This document shows, piece after piece, positions 52,701 through 60,992 of a DNA stretch of 64,000 nucleotides. How positions within the stretch are numbered: position 1 is the stretch's first letter; every line of letters starts with the position of its first letter. Under the pieces are notes generated by a model. The model saw nothing but the letters and a program-made list of their open reading frames with translations. It searched no databases and was not told the origin of the DNA. The position numbers and the translations under genes are program-made. The DNA comes from Halobacteriovorax vibrionivorans (GTDB lineage: Bacteria > Bdellovibrionota > Bacteriovoracia > Bacteriovoracales > Bacteriovoracaceae), in contig NZ_QDKL01000003.1 in NCBI RefSeq assembly GCF_003346865.1, positions 186,001-250,000 of the forward strand. Reading direction: 5' to 3'.

Positions 52701-54007
52701 CCTCTTAACATTGAGATATAATCAGCTTCAATTACGCCATCATTAATATTAACTTTAATATTATTTACACAATTATCAATCCTAGATTTTCTTCTCGAGG
52801 TATTAGGGTCACCAAGTTGCGTATTCTTATCAATACAGCTATTTAAAGCACTTATATAAGGTGCTTGAAACGATTCAAAGGCACTCTCACTATGTTGAGG
52901 GTGTTTTGGATTAGTCTTAGTTTGGTTTCTAAAGTCATCTAAGATCTTAGTTGCCTCAGCTTTTTTGCGAGCAACTGCACTTTGGTGATTGGCCTCAATT
53001 GTAATTTTATCTGATAATTCCTTAAAACATTCCTGTCTTGGGTATTCATAAGAAAAACCACTATCGCGATCTCTTATTTTAACTGGCTTAGAATCACAAT
53101 TACTAATTTGTGACTCTAATTGATTCATATAAGTATTAATTTTCGAATTGTTAACACCATTGTCAGTTAATAGCTTTTTCATATTTGCTTTTGCACTAAC
53201 AACTGATGTTTTTAATTGTTCACTTCTTTCAACTTCAGCAGCTTCTACACTTGGAATTAATAACTCCATTAAGAAAGCAGGAATTGCTGAAAAAGACGGA
53301 ATAATTGGAGCACAAACTCCGTTTGAGTTTTTAAATAAAGACTCACAACATTCTTGATTCTTTCCTGGTCGACTTCCAATACCAATACATGAAGAGCATT
53401 TATAATTTGCTTCACACGTTTTTGTTTCTTTATTACAACTATTAGAGCAGCATTCAGAGTCACGACGACAGCTCTCTTTATAAGTTTGGCAAGTATTGAT
53501 ATCAGTAACCCTTAGCATTCTCTTGCATGAGCCCTCTAGACAATAATCTGAAAAAATCGAACAGTGTTGATTCTTATTCTTAGGGACAAGACACTTTTCA
53601 TAAGGACGCTGCGACTGATCTTTCACATCTAACTTAATTGGGAAATCGCATACCAATTTACCACTACATTGATTAGTGGCCGAGTAACAAGCATCCCCAG
53701 CATTAAGATACTTCTTTTCAGAATACATATACTCAGAAAGTTTGTGTGCTCTTTTGTTCTCAGGTTCTTTTTCTAATTTAGAATAAATAAGATTTTGAAA
53801 TTCAGTACTTGATTCAGGTAGTCCTTGCTTAATATATTCAATAACTGCTTTTTTATCTAGCTTCTTTGATGAACCTAGTAATTGCTTAATCTTAGGGATT
53901 TCACTTTTTTGAATTGATTTAAAATTATTTCCATAGACACTGACTTGTGAAACAAGAATGAGGCTAAGAAGTATAGTAAAAATATTATTGAATTTTGAGC
54001 GAAGCAT
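49733..54007 (-). CDS. Very large exported Cys-rich protein (1424 aa), function unknown
   Basis: I recognise no overall family. GAGGAAA precedes the ATG, and residues 1-26 (ending SVYG) are a signal peptide. Residues about 105-235 form a Cys-rich block of some 22 Cys (NQCSGKLVCDFP, RRDSECCSNSCNKETKTCE, CSSCIGIGSRPGKNQECCES) resembling small disulfide knots of the Dickkopf/EGF kind. A hydrophobic stretch follows near 240-252. Residues 260-1200 are mostly helical, with paired Cys (MCRCVD, CLYPVCWIMEL) and YRYHFYAPKVTKLDYYI near 1110. The last 200 residues are low-complexity Ser/Gly/Arg/Asp and probably disordered. The size and disulfide content suggest an extracellular or outer-surface protein. 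It is monocistronic, convergent with tldE. Confidence 0.75.
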   Translation of the reverse strand: MLRSKFNNIFTILLSLILVSQVSVYGNNFKSIQKSEIPKIKQLLGSSKKLDKKAVIEYIKQGLPESSTEFQNLIYSKLEKEPENKRAHKLSEYMYSEKKYLNAGDACYSATNQCSGKLVCDFPIKLDVKDQSQRPYEKCLVPKNKNQHCSIFSDYCLEGSCKRMLRVTDINTCQTYKESCRRDSECCSNSCNKETKTCEANYKCSSCIGIGSRPGKNQECCESLFKNSNGVCAPIIPSFSAIPAFLMELLIPSVEAAEVERSEQLKTSVVSAKANMKKLLTDNGVNNSKINTYMNQLESQISNCDSKPVKIRDRDSGFSYEYPRQECFKELSDKITIEANHQSAVARKKAEATKILDDFRNQTKTNPKHPQHSESAFESFQAPYISALNSCIDKNTQLGDPNTSRRKSRIDNCVNNIKVNINDGVIEADYISMLRGGDSTDPDYKLYSGMDDSSPLFKDISISDMKSCRVNLFGDFLSKQSDSYFEMMMMMFAMDYTTGGKDEGDFFHIKSQYNTAEAARGNLTGTSNIEYNWNVQVNSMRGYNLDLFDPSMVGKGKPLWDEFDQSVGEAALKEIQNYLNNLPDKEEKIFLHLFYNGKITADAQNNIINYYMRKDPKYLAGFDGNNPKDRNGRYNIRDVVRFEAVKYKHSLYKLYSTLKKRSLEMMCRCVDTVGPMSPTDWLQPDVEANYIANCNGLGMYDSYVINSEKTVCDENEENCNQVGSKDYLDTVHKKEVESVEEAGGSESIVENSVGTKIVKNEGYNVAKRENDYFVQTLDKVTACIGSGECDKTSRYDEFVSQGKVSFEAIRKETAKGHGEDFTLFLRDMALMKIKAIEDASLQNLSHGTALFEYTVQWLKEYNWNYIKYNGQKYTLSRKCLYPVCWIMELMKFLGLHKNSLFNRIVNVSMTGVMGILSDADMDLDPERGPENICGPRRKSKWKIARVTVGKKYKIKCMKFLSRKNDVCNQEMAVGVCSRNTYVKREGGVALRIIDPFLPDMSSNYNTSYRSTSPIRFNAQKEKTLNYFPLDDKVTNYYRDHAKGYFLSTLISEDNGFESENTDRKRMAQEFAQYAYRYHFYAPKVTKLDYYITPGLIPYFELLIAKMNNYMGQTLANLSSTAAYALKMHNYWYTVKEGLTDNTKLDRKQTQQPWDQIQLNNGFGEFTNWLSGFSTATNNFKDAMTNKKGANSSIRGRLEAGKGSSNKAISDLSRGVSRQISNNDRRRKDLGLMRDALKKRGKSSEFDNLQKLADERRSEHDGILSSLSDSFRDGTFGSGSSQRSRGSRLGMQSEDTSSNGEQEGYSQEAINPDALKNGKSRKGGVGTSSNTKVGSNALNEDSLIDFSNLEDTEGLFEMDDDAVVTIGNSKMTAGQLKDHLRNLKEKDSRRAQLSKQDKEWERDGVSLFQIISQRYQLYVFPKVLE

Positions 54008-54147
54008 AAGTTTCCTCTAGTGGCCTCTCATTAATTTTTATTAAGAGGCATCATTATTTCATATACTTATTTTATCGGAAGAATGAGTTCATTACTCAAG
54101 TGTATTGTAGGATATTGAAATTAGGTAAGATTTTCGAGATTTTAATA

Positions 54148-54181
54148 GCTTATGTGTGCCAACTTAATGACACACATAAGC
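54148..54181 (-). terminator. Stem-loop downstream of kamA
   Basis: GCTTATGTGTG and CACACATAAGC form a perfect 11-bp stem around a 12-base loop, 26 bases past the kamA stop. The minus-strand sequence after it (TATTAAAATC) is only weakly T-rich, so termination may be partial or the element may protect the 3' end. Confidence 0.5.
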
Positions 54182-54206
54182 ATATAATCAATAACTTAGA
54201 AAGGTA

Positions 54207-55538
54207 TTAAACTTTTTTGATGGCCTCATCAATCATGGCCTTGCGAGTTGCTGCATCTTTCCAGCGATCCTGTGCATCAGGGGCCAATTTATGAATTGGA
54301 TCAAAATAAGTGAAAACTTTATCTGGTTTAACGTATGGTGCACGCCAAACAGAGATACCATTTTCTTGATCGTAGTATTCATAAGAAGCAACGTGACGCT
54401 TTCCACCACCACCAGGTAGGTCACAGACAAAAGTTGGAGTATTAAATCCAGCTGTTGTACCACGAACTGCTTTTTCCAATTCTTCACCTTCGCCAAGAGT
54501 TGTTCTGAAGTGTTCACATCCTGGCACCATATCGTGCATATAAACATAGTATGGTTGAATATTCATATAACCAAGTTTACGAGTTAGAAGTACCATCTCA
54601 TCAACATGGTTATTTACACCTTCTTGAAGAACTGCTTGGTTACGAACTAAGATTCCTTCACTAAAGAGACGGTCCATGGCCATTTGAGACCACTTCGTAA
54701 TTTCAAGCGGTGAAGAGAAGTGCGTATGAATTACCATTTGTTTTCCAAAGCCAATAGCAAGCTTATGAACCTTAACTAATGCTTCCATCCACTTATCATC
54801 TGTAAGAATCTTTTGAGGGAAAATTGCAATTCCCTTAGTAGCATAACGAATACGTCTAATATGAGGTATCTTTAATAAATTCTCACCAATGTATTGGATT
54901 TGTTTTGGGTTGAGCATGAAAGCATCACCACCAGAGATAACAACGTCTTCAACTTTTGGATGTTGAGCAAGATATGCAAATACATTATCCCAATGTTTTT
55001 GATTTGCTCCATAAGACTCTTTTTCAACAGACTCTGTAGAGCCACCAATAACACGTGATCGTGTACAGTAAGAACAATATACTGGACAAATCGTTAGCGG
55101 AAGAAAGAGTACCTTATCAGGGTAACGATGTGTCAGCATCGGCACTGGCGAGTCAACATCTTCACTAAGAGAGTCTGCCATATGCATAGGGTGATCTTCT
55201 AAGAACTGAGAGCCGATTGGTAAGAATTGTTTTCTTAGAGGACAATTCTCAGGATCGTCCCAATTAATAAGTGCAAAAACGTAAGGAGTGATTCTGATAT
55301 TCATTGGAGTTATTTGTTGGCCTTTTTGTAGGTCTTCAAAAAACTCTTTTGAAATTTTATCACCTAGTACTTTTTTGACTTGGTCAATTTTACGAATTGA
55401 GTTTTTCAGCTGCCATAAGTGGTCAGAAAACTCTCCTCTTGTAACGCCTGCCCATGCAGGAATCTTTTGCCAGAAATCATCATTTCTAAAATTGCGATGT
55501 TCAAGATCTGGTATCTTTGAATGATCAATATTAGTCAT
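54207..55538 (-). CDS. kamA: Lysine 2,3-aminomutase (radical SAM)
   Basis: The [4Fe-4S] motif CPVYCSYC (C151, C155, C158; CxxxCxxC) followed by TRSRVIGG is the KamA radical-SAM signature, and the TTAGFNTPTFVCDLPGGGGKR segment near 365-385 is the C-terminal PLP-binding and zinc region. KamA converts L-lysine to beta-lysine using SAM and PLP. The length (443) matches clostridial KamA (about 416) better than the shorter EpmB (about 340), so lysine breakdown or synthesis of the osmolyte N-acetyl-beta-lysine is more likely than EF-P modification. The acetyltransferase AblB that would decide this is not adjacent. The ATG has AAGGA about ten bases upstream. Confidence 0.9.
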   Translation of the reverse strand: MTNIDHSKIPDLEHRNFRNDDFWQKIPAWAGVTRGEFSDHLWQLKNSIRKIDQVKKVLGDKISKEFFEDLQKGQQITPMNIRITPYVFALINWDDPENCPLRKQFLPIGSQFLEDHPMHMADSLSEDVDSPVPMLTHRYPDKVLFLPLTICPVYCSYCTRSRVIGGSTESVEKESYGANQKHWDNVFAYLAQHPKVEDVVISGGDAFMLNPKQIQYIGENLLKIPHIRRIRYATKGIAIFPQKILTDDKWMEALVKVHKLAIGFGKQMVIHTHFSSPLEITKWSQMAMDRLFSEGILVRNQAVLQEGVNNHVDEMVLLTRKLGYMNIQPYYVYMHDMVPGCEHFRTTLGEGEELEKAVRGTTAGFNTPTFVCDLPGGGGKRHVASYEYYDQENGISVWRAPYVKPDKVFTYFDPIHKLAPDAQDRWKDAATRKAMIDEAIKKV

Positions 55539-55622
55539 ATAAAAAATCCTTGAATGTAATTTGTAATATTATATCTCAAAATATTGCTTTTTAGGAAACG
55601 CTAATCGTGTCATTATAAATAT

Positions 55623-57809
55623 ATGGAAAAACCTAATTTAGACTTCAAGACAAACATTTTAGATAATGTAACTAGACAGATATCGACAAAAGACGTCAAA
55701 AGCTTTCTTCACGCCCAAGGCTACTATCATGGAAAAGATCGCTTCATGCAAATGGAGATGCTTAGACTAATTGCACAAGGTCGCCTATGTGAGTGTTTAA
55801 AAGATACAGAGGAAACATTTGCTATTGATAAATATATGCGTGAATTAGGAATAGACTATTTTGCGAGACAAGAGATAGACAATCTTGACGAGAAAACGTC
55901 TAATCTACTCAGCTATTATGTTAATGGAGTAAACAAGGCCATGAGCGAGGGCCTACCATTTGAGTTTAAGCTTCTCTCACACACGCCTCAAACTTGGAAA
56001 ATTAGTGACACAATACTAACAATCAAGGCCATGAGCTTCCTCGGCCTGGCCCAAGGTCAACAAGATCTTGAAAAGCTTATTATACAGCTTCTTCAAAATA
56101 CAAATCACCAAGATAAGCAAACACAAGATATTAAAATAGAAAGAGTAAAGTCCCTTGCTAAGGGCGCTCTTGATACTATTAGTGATAGTGAGATCAATCT
56201 TTTACAAAAAGTAAAAATATATAATCCTCTAATTCCTGAAAGTTATGAGTTTTTAAAATTTATCCCTAAAATTCAAGCTTCTAATAATTGGGTATCAAAT
56301 AAAATGGGCCACGCAATACATGCATGTGATCCTCATTTAGAATGCAATCGCCTACCGGCCATTTGGTATGAAATGAAAGCAAATATCCAAAATGTTGGAA
56401 ATTTCTTTGGTATTACTATGCCTGGTGTCCCAGGGTTTGTTATGGGAAGAAGTGATGATACTGCTTTTTCTTTTACTTATGGTTTCATGGATATGGTGGA
56501 TCATTTTATCGAAGAAGTACGCGATGGAAAGTATCGCTTTGAAACGAACTTTTTTGATTTTAAAGTTCGAAGAGATATTATTAAAAGAAAGAATAAAAAA
56601 GATGTCGAAATTTATATTAAAGAAACACATGCTGGTTTTCTAGAGGCAGACAGTGAAATAAAAAATATCAAAGATGGCCACTATTTATCAATGGCATGGT
56701 CATGTCGAAAAAGAGGTGGCGCAAAAACTCTTAAGGCAGTTCTGGATATCTTTCATGCAAAAAATGTTGATGATTTATTTAAGTGCGTTTCAGATGTAGC
56801 AATAAGTTGTAACTGGCTTCTATCAGATTCTGAAGGTAATATTGGCTACCATCAATCAGGAGTCCTACCTAAGAGAAACTTTTCAGGACTGTATCCAATT
56901 GAAGGATATTTTAAACAAAATATTTGGCAAGGCTATTACGAGGGTCATCAGCTTTATCATTTTAAAAACCCTAATGAAAAAATTATTGCAACGGCCAATA
57001 ATAGGATTCAAGATGAACACTTCCCTACTGCTATAAATGCACCAATGGCCTCATATCGTAAAGATAGGGTAACTGAGCTTTTAGTAGAAAATCAAAAGCA
57101 TTCAACAGATCTTTTTAAACAGATGCAAGGTGATACTTTTTCAAGACAGGCCGACCTTTATATTAATGTTTTTAAGAGTGTATTTGAGGAATCAGATCTT
57201 GGAAGAAAATTAATTAACTGGAACCGTAATTATGATGTAGATAATAAAATTGCGCCTATTTTTGAATCGTTTTATAAAACACTTCTAAAAACGTTCTTTA
57301 GTGATCACTTACTTGGAAAGCAAGTAACGACATATTGTATGGATGAGACATCAATTATTGCAGACTTCTATGGTTTATTTGATCGTATTTTTCTGACAAA
57401 TGATATTGACCATATTTGGTTTAAGGATACAGCAGACAAGGATACATATATTGCCAAGGCCCTTAAAGAATGTGAGCAAAGGCAAGCTGATACCCGCTGG
57501 GGAGATATCAATCGCTACAAAATGAAGCATATTCTCTTTGACGGAAAACTACCGTCTTTTCTAGGCTTTGATGTTGATAATATTGAAATCCCAGGAAATC
57601 GATCGACAATTACTCAGGGTGCTGTCTATGAAGCTCATGAAAGAACAACGTCATTTGTCCCTTCATGGAAAATGGTAACCGATCATCGAAATCACGATGT
57701 CTATACAGTTCTACCAGGAGGACTAAGTGATCGCAGATTTTCAAAGAACTATAAAAGCGACCTAAGTAACTGGATTCATGGAAAATATCGACAGAATTCA
57801 ATTGTTTAA
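55623..57809 (+). CDS. Penicillin-acylase family (S45) Ntn-hydrolase
   Basis: The catalytic N-terminal nucleophile region is S220 in QASNNWVSNKMGHA, followed by HLECNRLPAIWYEM, PGVPGFVMGRSDDTAFSFTYG and the later DTRWGDINRYKM, all standard in penicillin/cephalosporin and homoserine-lactone acylases. In the family, self-cleavage before this Ser makes alpha and beta chains; here an alpha chain of about 219 residues and a beta chain of about 509. Unlike most S45 enzymes there is no signal peptide, so it should stay in the cytoplasm unless the true start is missed; the ATG at 55623 has no evident ribosome site, and no in-frame leader is visible upstream. Possible substrates are acyl-amides, including acyl-homoserine lactones; this is inference. 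Confidence 0.85.
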   Translation: MEKPNLDFKTNILDNVTRQISTKDVKSFLHAQGYYHGKDRFMQMEMLRLIAQGRLCECLKDTEETFAIDKYMRELGIDYFARQEIDNLDEKTSNLLSYYVNGVNKAMSEGLPFEFKLLSHTPQTWKISDTILTIKAMSFLGLAQGQQDLEKLIIQLLQNTNHQDKQTQDIKIERVKSLAKGALDTISDSEINLLQKVKIYNPLIPESYEFLKFIPKIQASNNWVSNKMGHAIHACDPHLECNRLPAIWYEMKANIQNVGNFFGITMPGVPGFVMGRSDDTAFSFTYGFMDMVDHFIEEVRDGKYRFETNFFDFKVRRDIIKRKNKKDVEIYIKETHAGFLEADSEIKNIKDGHYLSMAWSCRKRGGAKTLKAVLDIFHAKNVDDLFKCVSDVAISCNWLLSDSEGNIGYHQSGVLPKRNFSGLYPIEGYFKQNIWQGYYEGHQLYHFKNPNEKIIATANNRIQDEHFPTAINAPMASYRKDRVTELLVENQKHSTDLFKQMQGDTFSRQADLYINVFKSVFEESDLGRKLINWNRNYDVDNKIAPIFESFYKTLLKTFFSDHLLGKQVTTYCMDETSIIADFYGLFDRIFLTNDIDHIWFKDTADKDTYIAKALKECEQRQADTRWGDINRYKMKHILFDGKLPSFLGFDVDNIEIPGNRSTITQGAVYEAHERTTSFVPSWKMVTDHRNHDVYTVLPGGLSDRRFSKNYKSDLSNWIHGKYRQNSIV

Positions 57810-57879
57810 AATCTAAACCTAATATGTAAGCTTTACAAACTTAGGCCTACAATTTTCTTTATTTGCTATAAATGACTCT

Positions 57880-59466
57880 ATGAAATCATCAAAGCAAAAT
57901 CGATATATTGTTGGGCCAATACTACTTATCCTAGTTAATACTTTCACTCTAGCAAGTGACACTTATAAGAATATGCTAGAGAGCGAATTAAAGTCTTTTA
58001 CAACAGATACTGAAGAGATTTCATATAGAACAACATTCACTCCACGCTACGTATTGAAGTACCATGAGAGAGTCAAAATTGTTGAAGAATATCGTGAGCT
58101 AGAAAGAACGTTGACTTCTAGAGATCATGAGATTGAACAAATTAGAAAGTACGTAAAAAAGAAGAATTATCTTAAGGCGCTAAAGGCCATTGATTATAAG
58201 ATTCAAAAATATAATACTGCAATTAACTTAATGAATTATTTGATGATGAGTGGAGATAACTTTATTGCTGCACTATCTGATGACTTTGAAGATATAAATT
58301 ATGATTCAAAAGCGTTTGAAAAACTCTTTAAGTCAGTAAAAAAACAAATGCAGTATAACTCTCGTTATTACAAACAAAGACGTAATGACCGTCATTCACA
58401 TACAGGCTTTGATAAATATGAACTAAGAAATCTTAGAAATCCTACAATATTTGACTTTAATGAGTTGAAAGATGAAATCAGCTCTCTTGCAAAGAATACG
58501 AAAGATAAAGAAATTGTTGAAAAGATATTTGACGGGATTGAAGAATTTCAAGGTGAAATCAAGGCCTTTAAAACATTAAAGAAAGAAACTGAATGGAATG
58601 CTGGAAGATATACAATATTCTACGGTATTAAAGAGTTTATTTTAAAAAGTTTAAGCTACGTTGCCCTACCGATGAAGCATGCAATAAAAGAAGAAGAGCT
58701 TCAAAAGGTATCTGAAAGAGAATTTCAACCAGGTGATATCGGAGCGATTCAACGATATGGGAAACTATCAAATTTAGTATTTAAAGGAAATTGGACCCAC
58801 GGCCTAATTTACATCGGTGAATACTCGAAGTTTTCAAATTACTTTAATGCGGATGAAGAAACCAACGAATTATATGCACAAAAGTGTATCGACCAAGGAC
58901 TTAATTGCAAAAATTATCTTAGTTACTTACATGCGAAGTTTCCTGATTCAATGAAGGAATATAAGAAAAGTGAAGAAGACGGTAATCCATATGTAACACT
59001 TGAAGGCCTAAAGCCTGGGGTTGTCTTTATGGAATTAGGTCCTTCGATGGCATGGGATAACCTAGTTATCTTAAGACCAAATTTAAAAAAGAAGGATAAG
59101 GCCCTAGCACTTGAGAGAACATTTTCAAGCATTGGTAAAAAGTATGATTATTCATTTAATGGAAATTCATATTCTCGATTTGTATGTACTGAGCTAATTC
59201 AATACTCGTATGAATCAAATCCACATGAGGATAAAGAAGGTATTGATTGGGATGTAAATATTGTCATGGGGCGACCTGCAATGTACGGATTTGATCTTGT
59301 GCAAACGTTTATCAATCAAGAAGAAGATAAGAATCGTCCAAAACAGCTTAGTTTAGTGCTATTTATGAAAGGTCTAAAAAAGAAAGAAATTAAGCGCTCA
59401 TTAAAGGAGCCAGAATTTGGAACGGCCAAAAGAGGAACAATAAAAGAATTAAAAGATACCTTATAA
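57880..59466 (+). CDS. Exported protein with YiiX-like (permuted NlpC/P60) hydrolase domain
   Basis: Residues 1-25 (ending TFTLAS) are a signal peptide or anchor. Residues 30-260 are charged and helical with a long predicted coil (EYRELERTLTSRDHEIEQIR). The C-terminal domain begins FQPGDIGAIQRYG (about 285), has H307 in GNWTHGLIYIGEY and C436 in SRFVCTELIQYSY, the His-then-Cys order of permuted NlpC/P60 enzymes such as YiiX/YebB. Such proteins are thiol peptidases or amidases acting on peptidoglycan peptides or acyl groups. The helical part could position the enzyme at the wall. It lies 70 bases after the acylase gene and may share its message. A strong terminator follows. Confidence 0.75.
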   Translation: MKSSKQNRYIVGPILLILVNTFTLASDTYKNMLESELKSFTTDTEEISYRTTFTPRYVLKYHERVKIVEEYRELERTLTSRDHEIEQIRKYVKKKNYLKALKAIDYKIQKYNTAINLMNYLMMSGDNFIAALSDDFEDINYDSKAFEKLFKSVKKQMQYNSRYYKQRRNDRHSHTGFDKYELRNLRNPTIFDFNELKDEISSLAKNTKDKEIVEKIFDGIEEFQGEIKAFKTLKKETEWNAGRYTIFYGIKEFILKSLSYVALPMKHAIKEEELQKVSEREFQPGDIGAIQRYGKLSNLVFKGNWTHGLIYIGEYSKFSNYFNADEETNELYAQKCIDQGLNCKNYLSYLHAKFPDSMKEYKKSEEDGNPYVTLEGLKPGVVFMELGPSMAWDNLVILRPNLKKKDKALALERTFSSIGKKYDYSFNGNSYSRFVCTELIQYSYESNPHEDKEGIDWDVNIVMGRPAMYGFDLVQTFINQEEDKNRPKQLSLVLFMKGLKKKEIKRSLKEPEFGTAKRGTIKELKDTL

Positions 59467-59470
59467 GAAA

Positions 59471-59493
59471 AGGCCGCATGAGCGGCCTTTTTT
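59471..59493 (+). terminator. Intrinsic terminator shared by convergent genes
   Basis: AGGCCGC-ATGA-GCGGCCT, a 7-bp GC-rich stem, is followed by T-rich sequence on the plus strand and preceded by AAAA (a T-run on the minus strand). It serves the YiiX-like gene and probably also the convergent subtilase. Confidence 0.9.
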
Positions 59494-59498
59494 ATTTG

Positions 59499-60857
59499 TT
59501 ATTTTAAAACGAAATTTGAAGGAAGTGGTAAAACAGATCCTTTGATATAGATCGGAGCACGACGAGACTTCTCTCTTACTTCTACTTCCATATCAGCTAC
59601 ATCTTCCTTAGCTGAAGCAATGGCCTTTGATAGAGAAATATCTAAAGAAAGTATTGCTGCACGCTGTGCACGCTCAGAATTGACAACACCACCAGTCTTA
59701 ACTTTACCAGCTAGAAATGACTTCGTATCAACTGTTTCCATAATAATCTTTTTTACATCAACAGGCTTTAAACTTGGGTTGATATCAAGAATCTTTCCAG
59801 CAACACCAGCTACATAAGGAGCGGCCTGTGAAGTTCCAGAAACTTTAATATACTTATTACCTGGAGCACTTGAAAGAATACCAACACCTGGAGCTGCTAC
59901 ATCAACCATCTTTTCACCATAATTAGAAAAAGGAGCAAGAGATGAATAATCGATAGTTGCTGCTACTGATAATTCATTATCACCTTGAATATTTGTTGGT
60001 GATGTTGGGTATTCATCATTGTTAAGTCCATCATTACCGGCAGCAAATACAAATAAAGTATTAGGTGCTGCTTTTAGCATTGATTGTGAATTATCAACTA
60101 AAGCATTAACAAAGTATTTAGCATAATGCTCTACTGTCTCAGGATTAGGTTCTTTTTTAGAAACAGTTTTCATAACAGTTTCAACAATCATTTTTGCTTG
60201 TGGGAATCCCGTACCAAATGATCCGTTAGCAACCTTAGCTCCGTGATCAGATACATAGTAAGCAATTTCATTGAAAGTACCAGTCTGAGCTTTAGCGAGA
60301 GCATCGATTGCTCTTTTTACAAGAAAATCAATAATTCCCTTATCTTGGTTAAGTGAAGCAATTTCTTGTCCTGGAAGTTTTACTTCTGTTGGAATAAGTT
60401 TTACAGCTAAGATTTTTGCATCATCAGACTTTGTAGCACTAATTCCCGCTACGTGAGTTCCGTGCATAAAGTTACCGTAAACAGTCATACGCTTAATAAA
60501 GTCTTCATTTTTAATGATTGACCTCATCCAGTCTAATTCTTCAGGAGTAATCGTTCCACGCATTGACTTTTCTTGTAACTCGAAGAACTTAACCATATCG
60601 TCATTTAACGTTCCAAGATATTTGTAATCAATTACCTGATTATTAGATTCAGCAAAGTTCCAACCATAAACATCATCTTGGTATCCATTTCGATCTTCGT
60701 CTCTTTGGTTACCAGGAATTTCTAATTGATTAATCCAGGCCTTTGGAGCAATCACGTCGTGTTGCATATCTGTACCTGAGTCAATAATAGCGATAGTTGC
60801 TGCTGAAATTTGAGATGTTACAATGGCCGCTGCCATTATCTTTGATAAGTATTTCAA
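59499..60857 (-). CDS. Exported subtilisin-like serine protease (S8) without a propeptide
   Basis: The catalytic triad is D26 (IAIIDSGTD), H132 (FMHGTHVAG) and S343 (VSGTSQAAPYVAG), with FVFAAGNDG bearing the oxyanion Asn. The best start is the TTG at 60857, seven bases after GGAGGAG, giving the leader MKYLSKIMAAAIVTSQISA; ATGs at 60866 and 60884 lie in or before that ribosome site. After cleavage the mature protein begins almost at once with the catalytic strand, so the usual inhibitor propeptide (I9) is missing. An insert of about 80 residues separates D from H. The C-terminal tail (about 425-452) ends in a hydrophobic/basic stretch. Folding must rely on something other than the usual propeptide. 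Confidence 0.88.
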   Translation of the reverse strand: MKYLSKIMAAAIVTSQISAATIAIIDSGTDMQHDVIAPKAWINQLEIPGNQRDEDRNGYQDDVYGWNFAESNNQVIDYKYLGTLNDDMVKFFELQEKSMRGTITPEELDWMRSIIKNEDFIKRMTVYGNFMHGTHVAGISATKSDDAKILAVKLIPTEVKLPGQEIASLNQDKGIIDFLVKRAIDALAKAQTGTFNEIAYYVSDHGAKVANGSFGTGFPQAKMIVETVMKTVSKKEPNPETVEHYAKYFVNALVDNSQSMLKAAPNTLFVFAAGNDGLNNDEYPTSPTNIQGDNELSVAATIDYSSLAPFSNYGEKMVDVAAPGVGILSSAPGNKYIKVSGTSQAAPYVAGVAGKILDINPSLKPVDVKKIIMETVDTKSFLAGKVKTGGVVNSERAQRAAILSLDISLSKAIASAKEDVADMEVEVREKSRRAPIYIKGSVLPLPSNFVLK

Positions 60858-60992
60858 AATCTCCTCCATTGAGTATTTTTGCATAAATATAGTCTAATCT
60901 ATATTTTAAAAGTATATTCTATGATGTAAAGCCGCTTTAGCAAAAGATCTGACAACACAACGTTTAAACGGTGCACAAACAAAGGTATACAA

